A DNA stretch of 47,304 bases from Phycisphaerales bacterium (GTDB lineage Bacteria > Planctomycetota > Phycisphaerae > Sedimentisphaerales > Anaerobacaceae). The stretch covers positions 30,308-77,611 of the forward strand of contig CP070678.1 of assembly GCA_020352515.1 (NCBI GenBank), read 5' to 3'. The notes below the pieces were generated by a model. That model saw only the letters and a list, made by a program, of their open reading frames with translations, was not told the DNA's origin and did no database searches. This document shows positions 8,055-14,961 of this stretch, one piece after another. The position numbers and the translations under genes are program-made. Positions within the stretch are counted from its first letter, which is position 1. Each line of letters starts with the position of its first letter.

Positions 8055-8795
8055 CTACAGTGTTCTTCTTCTTCTAAGCCAGCCCACGAGACCAGCGCCC
8101 ATGCCGGCCAGAAGGACGGCGCCAGGAGCGGGAACAGGGTTGACCGACTCGACCATCACCACGAAGTCTGTGAAATCAGCGTCGGTGACCGATTTGTCGA
8201 GGTCTTCGAAAGCCAACACCCACTCGTTGTTCGTCCACAGACCGGGCAGCGAACCGGGCAACTGCACGGTATCGACATTCTTGCCCTGGTACGCCAGCAT
8301 GTGGTCGAACCCGTCGGGATTCAAGCTTGTGTCACTATACCACAGGCTCTGACCCCCGACCGTTGCGTCCAGGTAGTATCCGAAGCTGTTCGCGGCAAAA
8401 TCGACACCCGTATCCACGAAGTTTACGGAGACACTTCCGTCTGCTGCGATGGATAGTGCGGCTTTTGCGCCGGCTCCGGCTGCGCCGTTGAAGATTTGCA
8501 CTGTGCTTGCCGGATTGGTCGCATCATAAACACCGAACGTGTTGGTGTTCGCAAGATTGGCCAATTCGATAATCAGGGTTGCGGCGGACGTGCCTGTCCC
8601 TGTGATGGACCAGTATGAATCCATCGAATCGGAAAGGTCGTCCGTATATACGTTTACGCTGCTGCTGCCTGCGACGGGCGCGACCGTAATATTGTCCAGA
8701 ACGCCCTGTAGCCCCGGGGTAACGATTGGATTCGCCATCGCCGTTCCGGCTGCAAGCATCACGCACGCTACAGTCATTATCAGTAATCGTCTCAT
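8055..8795 (-). CDS. DUF4114-like PEP-CTERM protein, copy 1
   Basis: 246 residues with signal peptide (LLIMTVACVMLAAGTAMA), a domain resembling DUF4114 ([62 protein letters not shown]), and the tail PAPGA / GLVGWLRRRRTL. AGGAGGT precedes the ATG. The DUF4114 region contains a [10 protein letters not shown] segment typical of these exported proteins. It is very similar to the protein at 13561-14325 over its full length, and both copies sit at the 3' end of a duplicated three-gene block. Probable surface or matrix protein; molecular function unknown. Confidence 0.88.
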   Translation of the reverse strand: MRRLLIMTVACVMLAAGTAMANPIVTPGLQGVLDNITVAPVAGSSSVNVYTDDLSDSMDSYWSITGTGTSAATLIIELANLANTNTFGVYDATNPASTVQIFNGAAGAGAKAALSIAADGSVSVNFVDTGVDFAANSFGYYLDATVGGQSLWYSDTSLNPDGFDHMLAYQGKNVDTVQLPGSLPGLWTNNEWVLAFEDLDKSVTDADFTDFVVMVESVNPVPAPGAVLLAGMGAGLVGWLRRRRTL

Positions 8796-8882
8796 TCTAT
8801 TCTACCTCCTCGTAGAACTGTCTTTGATATCACTCTCAATTACAAACAATCCGTTATTTCTCCTTGTACAATCCATTATTGC

Positions 8883-9575
8883 TTAGAATACCTTGTGCTT
8901 TCGCAGCCAGCCGACAAGACCCAGCCCGACGGCGCCGAGCACGCACGCGCCGGGAGCCGGGATGCAGATCAGCATGTCCTGAGCAAGGCTCCCGTTCGAA
9001 TCGTAGAGGTTCAGGACAGCCACGGGATATTGTCCGTTGTTGTCGGTCATGGCTTCATTTATGTTAAGCGTATTGGGGTTGTCGAGCTTATTGACAACCG
9101 CATTCCTAAAGGTGTTTCCCGGGCCGGGGTCCCCGGCCTCGCCTTCAAGCCACCAGATTGTATTCTGGAGTGCGCCGGCCGAAGCGCTACGGCCGATTGT
9201 GTGGTCGTAGTCATACTGGGCCAGTGCACCTGTCTGGAACTGATGGTACAACCATGCCGCTCCAACTGAAAGGGGGTCACCCTGCGGGCCGAGGCCTCCA
9301 TTCACCGCCTTGTCACTGAGTACGGCGTTGTATGTGGGGCCCAACGAGACGGTCTCACCGGTTTCCAGGCAAAATGACTGGAAGGCACTACCGATCCTGG
9401 CGTTGGCGTGGTACAGCTTCAGGTACCCGGCCAATTCCGCGGAGGGGGTGATTGTGAACTCGCCGCCGTTGCCGCTGAAATGCCCGTTCGTGCGTGTTAA
9501 CACGACGGTTGGGGCGGCAAGAACGGTGGCGCTTACCATCGTTGTCAGTACGCCTGTAAGAATTAGAGTTTTCAT
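8883..9575 (-). CDS. PEP-CTERM protein with Cys/Gln thioester-like motif pair
   Basis: 230 residues with a signal peptide cleaved near VLAAPT. The mature region has FCLE (Cys69) and ALQNTIWWLEGE (Gln137, then TIW). This order resembles thioester domains of bacterial adhesins, where Cys and the Gln of an (S/T)QxAIW motif form an internal bond; the match is by motif only. The C terminus is PAPGA, hydrophobic helix, [12 protein letters not shown], a weaker basic tail than its neighbours. A GGGAG ribosome site precedes the ATG. A decayed relative lies at 14428-14851. Confidence 0.83.
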   Translation of the reverse strand: MKTLILTGVLTTMVSATVLAAPTVVLTRTNGHFSGNGGEFTITPSAELAGYLKLYHANARIGSAFQSFCLETGETVSLGPTYNAVLSDKAVNGGLGPQGDPLSVGAAWLYHQFQTGALAQYDYDHTIGRSASAGALQNTIWWLEGEAGDPGPGNTFRNAVVNKLDNPNTLNINEAMTDNNGQYPVAVLNLYDSNGSLAQDMLICIPAPGACVLGAVGLGLVGWLRKHKVF

Positions 9576-9647
9576 TTTTGGTCTCCCTATATCGTTGCCT
9601 CACGTGCCGTAAGGGAAGACACAAAACAGGTTCAAATCCGCTTTCTC

Positions 9648-9673
9648 AAAGGGCCTTGCGCGCATCGACCCTT
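9648..9673 (-). terminator. Hairpin block, copy 1 of a 26-base identical repeat (possible terminator)
   Basis: These 26 bases are identical to 14921-14946. On the minus strand they start AAGGG and end CCCTTT with a self-complementary TGCGCGCA in the middle, so they can form a hairpin. Both copies lie 15-25 bases after the stop of the paralogous genes 9699-10523 and 14962-15798. There is no long U tract, so terminator function is plausible rather than certain. Confidence 0.55.
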
Positions 9674-9698
9674 CTCGTGAAGCACGGTTGGATGTTCT

Positions 9699-10523
9699 TC
9701 AGGCAGGCTGAGGGGGACCTCGGGCCAGGTAGTGAAGTGCAAATGCGGTGAAGAAACAAACGAGCCGCCCGGCCGAATACGCCGAACACGTGCTCGTGGG
9801 ATCCTGGCTTGATAAAAGATGGATCACTGCTTGTTGGGGTGCTTCGGACCCGGCCTGATCTTGCGCAGGCGCACACTTATAAACGGATACGGTGACGCTC
9901 GGCTCGGTTCGCTTTGACACAGGCGACGCCGGGGGCGAGACCCGACCCGGGCCGACGGGTATTCCGGCCAGATGATGAAGAAGCCCTATGTATTGCGTAC
10001 CTTCCAGGTCGGCACGGGCACGAATGTTGCCCATGTCGTCGGACGCGGGAACATCCGCGCGGCATGGCTCGTGGATTTGTCGTTTGACCCTTAGTCGCGA
10101 AACAACCTCCGGCACGGCCGACAGCCCCGCGTGACCCAGGCCCAACATCCCGGCCGCGGCGGCCAGCCAAAATCGACGGTCTCGGACCAGTGACACGCAG
10201 ACAAAGCCGGTCACAACCATTAACAGCGCGCCCGGAACCGCGGGCAGTGACTGTGCGGTACTGCCGGGGCGTGCAGCGGCCGCAGGAGGGCGCAGAAACT
10301 CTCTGGCCAGGTGACTGAGCGCGGATTGGTGCATTTGCGCGAGGTCGCCGCCGACGTCGATTGTTGCGGTCGCCTTGCCGGGGCGCGGGCCCGCGTTGAC
10401 GACGGCGCGGCAGGGCGAGACCGTAGGCGCGGCGTTGGCGAGCGAAGCGGCGAATGTCACGACGAACACGAACAAAAGTCGTGCGCGTTTTGCAGTCAGC
10501 TCGTTGTCTCCGTTCAAGCACAC
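9699..10523 (-). CDS. Unknown membrane protein with internal PAVPGA-hydrophobic-RDRR segment, copy 1
   Basis: 274 residues. After an N-terminal hydrophobic signal (LLFVFVVTFAASLANA) comes a short extracytoplasmic part, then PAVPGA (94-99), a hydrophobic helix and RDRRFW (114-119). This resembles a PEP-CTERM signal placed mid-protein. A second hydrophobic segment follows at about 120-137. The C-terminal half contains GLLHHLAGIP and ends LARGPPQPA. The paralogue at 14962-15798 shares all these blocks. The GTG start has AGGAGT 10 bases upstream, inside the end of a possible upstream ORF. Function unknown; it may be an exosortase-related accessory or substrate. Confidence 0.7.
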   Translation of the reverse strand: MCLNGDNELTAKRARLLFVFVVTFAASLANAAPTVSPCRAVVNAGPRPGKATATIDVGGDLAQMHQSALSHLAREFLRPPAAAARPGSTAQSLPAVPGALLMVVTGFVCVSLVRDRRFWLAAAAGMLGLGHAGLSAVPEVVSRLRVKRQIHEPCRADVPASDDMGNIRARADLEGTQYIGLLHHLAGIPVGPGRVSPPASPVSKRTEPSVTVSVYKCAPAQDQAGSEAPQQAVIHLLSSQDPTSTCSAYSAGRLVCFFTAFALHYLARGPPQPA

Positions 10524-10526
10524 TGG

Positions 10527-10967
10527 TCAATCACTCCTGGTTCGGGCTTGTCCGCCCAATGGCGCCGGCATCTCCGCCGTGTGGTCCACCCACCTCCGGG
10601 CAAGGGACAAAACAACATTTACGTTGCCGGGCTTTTTAGCCGGGCCGCAACATGACACCGCAGGGTCCTTTTCTGGATCGCCGCAGCACAGTGGCCGATG
10701 GTAACAGAATCGGGCAGTCTGTAAATCAGGGCAAAAACTTGTTTTGCCATCCGGCAAAGTCCCTATAGATGCGTAAGGGATTTGCCCGGGTCCGCTCGCC
10801 ACGAGGTCCAAGGCCCGTGTGCGCGCCGCACAAGCGGCGTGGAACGACGAAAGTAGACACGTGTGCGACTCTCGCCGGGGCACCGCTGTGTGCGCGGCCC
10901 TCACCCGCGTCACTGCGGCGAGTGACCATAATGGTACCAGCTCTTGCCTGTTTCCGCCTGATAGCAT
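10527..10967 (-). CDS. Possible Cys-rich small protein upstream of the internal-motif gene
   Basis: A 146-codon frame begins at ATG 10967 with an excellent AAGGAGG site 6 bases upstream and stops at 10527, three bases before the GTG of the next gene. A strong promoter lies about 110 bases upstream. The product has no recognised domain; its middle is Cys-rich (CYHRPLCCGDP, VSCCGPAKKP) and the N-terminal part has Arg/Ala/Ser-rich composition like a chance frame in GC-rich DNA. An imperfect hairpin (10753-10786) lies inside it. Either a small gene coupled to its neighbour or a long structured leader. Confidence 0.35.
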   Translation of the reverse strand: MLSGGNRQELVPLWSLAAVTRVRAAHTAVPRRESHTCLLSSFHAACAARTRALDLVASGPGQIPYASIGTLPDGKTSFCPDLQTARFCYHRPLCCGDPEKDPAVSCCGPAKKPGNVNVVLSLARRWVDHTAEMPAPLGGQARTRSD

Positions 10968-11076
10968 TGCCCGCCTCCTTACGGAACACTCTCTTACCAA
11001 GCATGAACTTTTGTAACCACCCTCCAGCCACTTTGTGGGGATGGCCCCCTCGGTTCAATGTCAGTCAACGTGGACC

Positions 11077-11106
11077 ATTATCGCGCAGCCGCCCCTTCTG
11101 TGTCAA
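11077..11106 (-). promoter_or_regulatory. Strong sigma-70-type promoter driving 10967-9699
   Basis: On the minus strand TTGACA (11101-11106) and GATAAT (11077-11082) are 18 bases apart. The nearest confident gene start in this direction is at 10523, about 550 bases away, which favours either the small ORF at 10527-10967 or a long leader. I see nothing else in the gene-free DNA between 11107 and 11333 apart from A-rich patches. Confidence 0.6.
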
Positions 11107-11333
11107 GAAAAAGTTCAAAAAAATGTGAGAGGACCGGAAATCTGTGAAAAACCGCGTTTTTTTGGGACCGACAGTGCGAAAATTATTGAGTGTGGAGCCA
11201 CAGAGAGTTTTCAGGGGCCCGGCGCAATGCCCCGCCTGTCAGCCGTCTCTGGGCATTCGACTGTTGTCTCCGAGAACCGCTCGTGATGACGTGTCCACGG
11301 AGACAAGGCCGCCTTCCCGTGTAGGGCCAAATA

Positions 11334-11368
11334 AAAAAGGGCCAGGTCGGTTGAAGTTGGCCCTTTTT
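11334..11368 (-). terminator. Intrinsic terminator after the choice-of-anchor-type PEP-CTERM gene
   Basis: An 11-base-pair perfect stem, AAAAAGGGCCA (11334-11344) with TGGCCCTTTTT (11358-11368), 13-base loop, followed on the minus strand by a T run. It lies 27 bases after the stop codon at 11395. Confidence 0.88.
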
Positions 11369-11394
11369 GTAGAACTCGATTGTAGTTAGTAATT

Positions 11395-12192
11395 CTATAT
11401 GGTTCTTCGTCTCCGCAGCCATCCGACAAGACCTATGCCCATGCTGCCAAGCAACAGCGCGCCCGGAGCCGGGGTCCTGAAGGTGGAGTCATGTGAGCTT
11501 GGCCCAAGACCCCACGTGCCCTCCATCGTCTGTGTCCCTTCTTCCGAGACATCGAAGCCAAACACGTCAAAATGGACACGGGTGAATCCGGTGATGGATA
11601 CAGAGAAGGTTTTCTCCTCGCCGTTGCTGCCAGGATCAAGGGCGGTGCTTCCGCCGCCGTCGGCATTGTAGTTATGCACTGGGCCGAGGCTGTCGAAGTC
11701 ACCTATCCCGTAAATGAGGAAATTGGAAGCATCGGCCTGAAAAGGATAGTGGTTGCTGTTGAGCCTCTTGCTATCGGGCAGGAAAGACTTGTCCGTATAG
11801 CCGGTATAGCCGCTGATGTCATCCAGCAATGCTATATCGGCGTCGGCGTTGGGGTTGTAGTAACCGGTTGGTGGAAATGCCACACTGGTGGTTAGCAGAG
11901 TGGCGCCGTCGCCGCCGGTAATCGAAATCGTGCCTGTTTCTTCTTCGGGCACCGAGAGTGCGAGAGTGACCTGCGTCAGGTTCTCTGTCTTGGGCCCGTA
12001 GGCGCCTACGACAATCAGGCTGAACGGGTTGTCCTGTGTAAACCACGTATCGTGATCTTCTCCGCTGTCGCCTGCGATCCCACCGTCAATGTAGGCTTGA
12101 AATGTCGGCACAGCGGAAGCGTCTTGGCTCAATAGCAGCGAAATAGCGAGAAGAAACCAAAGGTAAAGACATCTGTGTAACAGTTTTCTCAT
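11395..12192 (-). CDS. PEP-CTERM protein, choice-of-anchor N-like
   Basis: 265 residues. Signal peptide (CLYLWFLLAISLLLSQDASA) then a domain that looks like the choice-of-anchor N family: FQAYIDGG near the start, DTWFTQDNPFSLIVVGA, an EETGTISITGGDG segment, and a late FDVFGFDV segment. The family call is from memory of its pattern and is moderate. The C terminus has PAPGA, hydrophobic helix, GLVGWLRRRRTI. A GGAAAGGAG ribosome site precedes the ATG and a strong terminator follows. Probably exported and processed by the exosortase encoded at 25085-27073. Confidence 0.85.
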   Translation of the reverse strand: MRKLLHRCLYLWFLLAISLLLSQDASAVPTFQAYIDGGIAGDSGEDHDTWFTQDNPFSLIVVGAYGPKTENLTQVTLALSVPEEETGTISITGGDGATLLTTSVAFPPTGYYNPNADADIALLDDISGYTGYTDKSFLPDSKRLNSNHYPFQADASNFLIYGIGDFDSLGPVHNYNADGGGSTALDPGSNGEEKTFSVSITGFTRVHFDVFGFDVSEEGTQTMEGTWGLGPSSHDSTFRTPAPGALLLGSMGIGLVGWLRRRRTI

Positions 12193-12221
12193 GAACTCTC
12201 CTTTCTGGTCGGGTCGAGAGC

Positions 12222-12240
12222 AGGGCCTTAGCCCGGCCCT
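12222..12240 (-). other. Short GC hairpin between two PEP-CTERM genes
   Basis: AGGGCC (12222-12227) pairs with GGCCCT (12235-12240) across a 7-base loop, about 40 bases after the stop of the gene ending at 12279. It has no U tract, so it is at best a weak terminator or pause site. Confidence 0.35.
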
Positions 12241-12278
12241 CTACCCAACACATTGTCAGAGCGTCTTGACTTACAATT

Positions 12279-12839
12279 CTAAAGTGCCCTGCGTCGCCGC
12301 AGCCATCCAACGAGACCTGCTCCAATACTTGCGAGCATAACAGCGCCCGGAGCGGGAATAAGCAGCGCTTCCTGCATATCGTCCGCGTCGATGCGGCCGG
12401 TGTCCCAGCCGCTCGGCGCCCCGAATCTCCAGGCCGATCCCGTCCAGGTGATCCAGTTGTCGTCGGCGGAATTGAGCGTCTCTCCGTCGTATCCCTGGAT
12501 AAGCAACGTAAACGAGTTGCTTTTGGGGTCGGGAAAGACCAGGTCGAAATACAACCTGCCTACCACGCGCGGGCCGTCCGCCAGGGCTATAGTCCCGTCG
12601 TTGTAGGTCTCCGCCCAGCCGCTTGGACTGAAGTTCCTGATGGCCGGGACGTTGAGCACATCCGGCGCGACCATTGTCATCTGGACGTGGTCGGTCGCTG
12701 CAGCCTCGCTGTAGAACCTCTGGGCCCAGCTATTGCTCTCGAACGGCTCACCAACCGGCGTGATATTGCCTAAGGCGCTGCCTGCGGTGAGCAGTAGGAC
12801 CGTCACTGCTGAGGATATCATTAGTCTCTTTGTCATCAT
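12279..12839 (-). CDS. Small PEP-CTERM-type secreted protein
   Basis: 186 residues, the shortest intact member of the array. Signal peptide: RLMISSAVTVLLLTAGSALG. The mature domain (PVGEPFESNSWAQRFYSE ... FDLVFPDPKSNSFTLLIQGYDG ... WITWTGSAWRFG) looks like a small beta-sandwich of the kind in many PEP-CTERM proteins; no enzyme motif is visible. The tail is PAPGA, hydrophobic helix, GLVGWLRRRRAL. Two adjacent ATGs follow AGGAGAG, either of which could start. It lies 33 bases after the gene 12873-13499, so the two are probably cotranscribed. Confidence 0.82.
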   Translation of the reverse strand: MMTKRLMISSAVTVLLLTAGSALGNITPVGEPFESNSWAQRFYSEAAATDHVQMTMVAPDVLNVPAIRNFSPSGWAETYNDGTIALADGPRVVGRLYFDLVFPDPKSNSFTLLIQGYDGETLNSADDNWITWTGSAWRFGAPSGWDTGRIDADDMQEALLIPAPGAVMLASIGAGLVGWLRRRRAL

Positions 12840-12872
12840 GTCTCTCCTGATAAATGACTTAGCACTTCCGTG

Positions 12873-13499
12873 TTACAGAGTCCTACGTTTTCTCAGCCAG
12901 CCGACAAGTCCGGCACCGAGGCTGCCGAGAAGAATGGCGCCCGGAGCGGGGATTTGTCTGGTGTAGTCCTGATACCTTGTGTGCGTCAGGGCGTCGAGGT
13001 TGGCCATAGCGACCAGGCTGCCGGAGGCAAGTGCGTTAAGCATTGCCTGTGCGCCCGGATCGGTACTGGTGATCCGGAAGCCGCCAGAGGCGACGCTGTA
13101 GTCCAGGTCCACGAGGCAGTCCCAGATCGCCACCTGCAAAGCGGCGGCCTGTGTCTTGCCCATGGTGGGGCTGTAGTAAGCGGCCCACAGCTTCCTTATT
13201 GCGGTCGCCTTGGGAGCCCCCATGGGTCCGAGCGTGGGGTCCGGAGCCATGTCGAGGCTGACCTCAGTGTAAACCACAGGACTGGTGGTTGTATTATCCT
13301 GCAGGTCAACGCAGAAGGAGTCAGTGGACACGCCGTTAACTTTTAGCTTGTAGATACCGGCGTACACTCCACCCGTGTGCCATGTCCCGGCTATGTTGAC
13401 CGCTTGGCCATAGACGCCGGTGTACTGCACGGTCGGGCCGGCACTTGCCGTACCTGCCAGCAAAAGACACAGTGCCATTAGAAACAGCACCTGTTTCAT
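12873..13499 (-). CDS. PEP-CTERM protein with Cys/Gln thioester-like motif pair
   Basis: 208 residues. Signal peptide (VLFLMALCLLLAGTASA). The mature part contains SFCVDLQDN (Cys63) and, about 60 residues later, AALQVAIWDC (Gln122 followed by AIW). That spacing and order resemble bacterial thioester domains, a stronger match than in the gene at 8883-9575. The C-terminal signal is PAPGA, hydrophobic helix, [18 protein letters not shown] precedes the ATG. The stretch TTSPVVYTEVSLDMAPDP fits a linker. If the thioester forms, the protein could attach covalently to a surface or matrix partner (inference). Confidence 0.82.
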   Translation of the reverse strand: MKQVLFLMALCLLLAGTASAGPTVQYTGVYGQAVNIAGTWHTGGVYAGIYKLKVNGVSTDSFCVDLQDNTTTSPVVYTEVSLDMAPDPTLGPMGAPKATAIRKLWAAYYSPTMGKTQAAALQVAIWDCLVDLDYSVASGGFRITSTDPGAQAMLNALASGSLVAMANLDALTHTRYQDYTRQIPAPGAILLGSLGAGLVGWLRKRRTL

Positions 13500-13560
13500 A
13501 ATGTACCTCCTCTCTTAATTTGAGTCAAAATACTCCTCGCGGTTTCGTTTTGGTTGCTTC

Positions 13561-14325
13561 TTACAGCGTTCTGCGTTTTCTCAGCCAGCCGACAAGCCCG
13601 ACACCGAGGCTGCCCAGCAGGACTGCTCCGGGTGCGGGAATCGGATTGACTGACTCAACCATGACCACGAAATCCGTGAAGTCCATATCAGACCCATAGG
13701 GAGGAACCGGAGCGGTTCTAAGGTCTTCAAAGGCCAGAATCCACTCATTGTTGCTCCAGAGACCGGGCAGCGAACCGGGCAGTTGCACGGTATCGACGTT
13801 CTTGCCCTGGTACGCCAGCATGTGATCGAAGTTGTCAACATTCAGGCTTGTGTCGCTGTACCAGATGCTCTGGGGATCTTGATTCCCCGCCGTCGCATCC
13901 AGGTAGTACCCAAACCGGTTTGCCGCAAAATCGATGCCGGTGTCCACGAAATTCAGGGAGACGCTGCCGTCTGCTGCTATGGACAGTGCGGCCTTCGCGC
14001 CGGCGCCGGCTGCGCCGTTGAAAATCTGGACCTTGCTTGCCGGATTGGTGGCATCATACACGCCAAAGGTGTTGGTGTTTGAAAAGCCGGCCAGCTCTAT
14101 GATCAGAGTTGCCGCGGACGTGCCTGTGCCTGTGATGGACCAGTATGAATCCATCGCATCGGGAAGGTCGTCCGTATACACGTTAACGCTGCTGCTGCCC
14201 GCAACGGGCGCAATCGTAATATTGTCCAAGACACCCTGTAATCCCGGGGTTACGATCGGGTTAGCCATCGCCGTCCCGGATACAAGCACTAAGCTTACAA
14301 TAATCAATGCAAATAGTCGTCTCAT
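13561..14325 (-). CDS. DUF4114-like PEP-CTERM protein, copy 2
   Basis: 254 residues, colinear and by eye about 80-85 percent identical to the protein at 8055-8795. Differences are a few substitutions, a short insert (GNQDPQS in place of GGQS) and a different acidic loop before DFTDFVVM. Signal peptide, DUF4114-like domain and PAPGA / [12 protein letters not shown] tail are all intact, and AGGAGG precedes the ATG. It is the downstream member of the second copy of the three-gene block. Its high similarity contrasts with the strong divergence of the other two pairs. Confidence 0.88.
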   Translation of the reverse strand: MRRLFALIIVSLVLVSGTAMANPIVTPGLQGVLDNITIAPVAGSSSVNVYTDDLPDAMDSYWSITGTGTSAATLIIELAGFSNTNTFGVYDATNPASKVQIFNGAAGAGAKAALSIAADGSVSLNFVDTGIDFAANRFGYYLDATAGNQDPQSIWYSDTSLNVDNFDHMLAYQGKNVDTVQLPGSLPGLWSNNEWILAFEDLRTAPVPPYGSDMDFTDFVVMVESVNPIPAPGAVLLGSLGVGLVGWLRKRRTL

Positions 14326-14427
14326 TATTCTACCTCCTGCTAAAGGAACTTGCTTCTTCTATACGGTTGAGATACTCCGTGTTTGTACTTCTGACAATCC
14401 TTTTGCCTGTTACAGTCGTTTCATTTT

Positions 14428-14851
14428 CTAAAGCCGGCCGACAAGGAATGTGCCGATGCTGCCCCACAGGATTGCTCCGGGTGCGGGAATGCGGCTTGAG
14501 CATACCCTGCGCCTGATCGCCGTTGGGGTTGTGGAGGTCGGGAACAGAGACGGGATGTTGCCCGCTGTTGTTCTTCGGGACCTCATTCACGTTGAGCATT
14601 TTCCTGCATGGATGGTATGAACCGGGGTCGCCGGATTCACCTTCGAGCCGCGAGCGTGTGTGCTCAAGTGCGGGCTCGCCGATTTCCGGGCAGAACGGCT
14701 GCAATGCATTGCCGAAACTGGCTCCGGCGTCATACGGTTTGAGATATGCGCTCAAGTGCGCGTTGGTGCACGTGACCAGAGTCGTCGGTGCAGACACGCA
14801 CTCAGCTCTCGTTGCCGTTGGAACGCCTATATGGTTTAACTTGTTCTTCAT
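14428..14851 (-). pseudogene. Decayed copy of the Cys/Gln PEP-CTERM protein
   Basis: The frame from ATG 14851 keeps pieces of the protein at 8883-9575 in the same order: LSAYLKPYDAGASFGNALQPFC (compare AGYLKLYHANARIGSAFQSFC), then EGESGDPG, LNVNE, NNSGQHPVSV and NPNGDQAQGML. The central part, including the Gln motif, is deleted and no ribosome site is seen. After QGML the sorting signal continues in another frame as IPAPGAILWGS then GTFLVGRL and a stop at 14428. A frameshift therefore removes the signal from the open frame, which runs on to 14330. The basic tail is also lost. Confidence 0.8.
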
Positions 14852-14920
14852 GTCGTTATTCTGTGTTGTTTTTTCCGAAGCCGGAAACAATAAATACGGT
14901 ACGAATCAACCTGCAATTTG

Positions 14921-14946
14921 AAAGGGCCTTGCGCGCATCGACCCTT
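14921..14946 (-). terminator. Hairpin block, copy 2 of a 26-base identical repeat (possible terminator)
   Basis: Identical to 9648-9673 and at the matching position, 15 bases after the stop of the internal-motif gene 14962-15798. Its perfect conservation, compared with the diverged genes on both sides, suggests a functional RNA structure such as a terminator or processing site. Confidence 0.55.
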
Positions 14947-14961
14947 AGCATAACGCAAGGT

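Noticed and set aside
10753..10786. Imperfect hairpin as a stand-alone terminator
   Set aside because: The stem has a bulge, an 11-base loop and no U tract, and it lies inside a possible coding frame; kept only as a note there.
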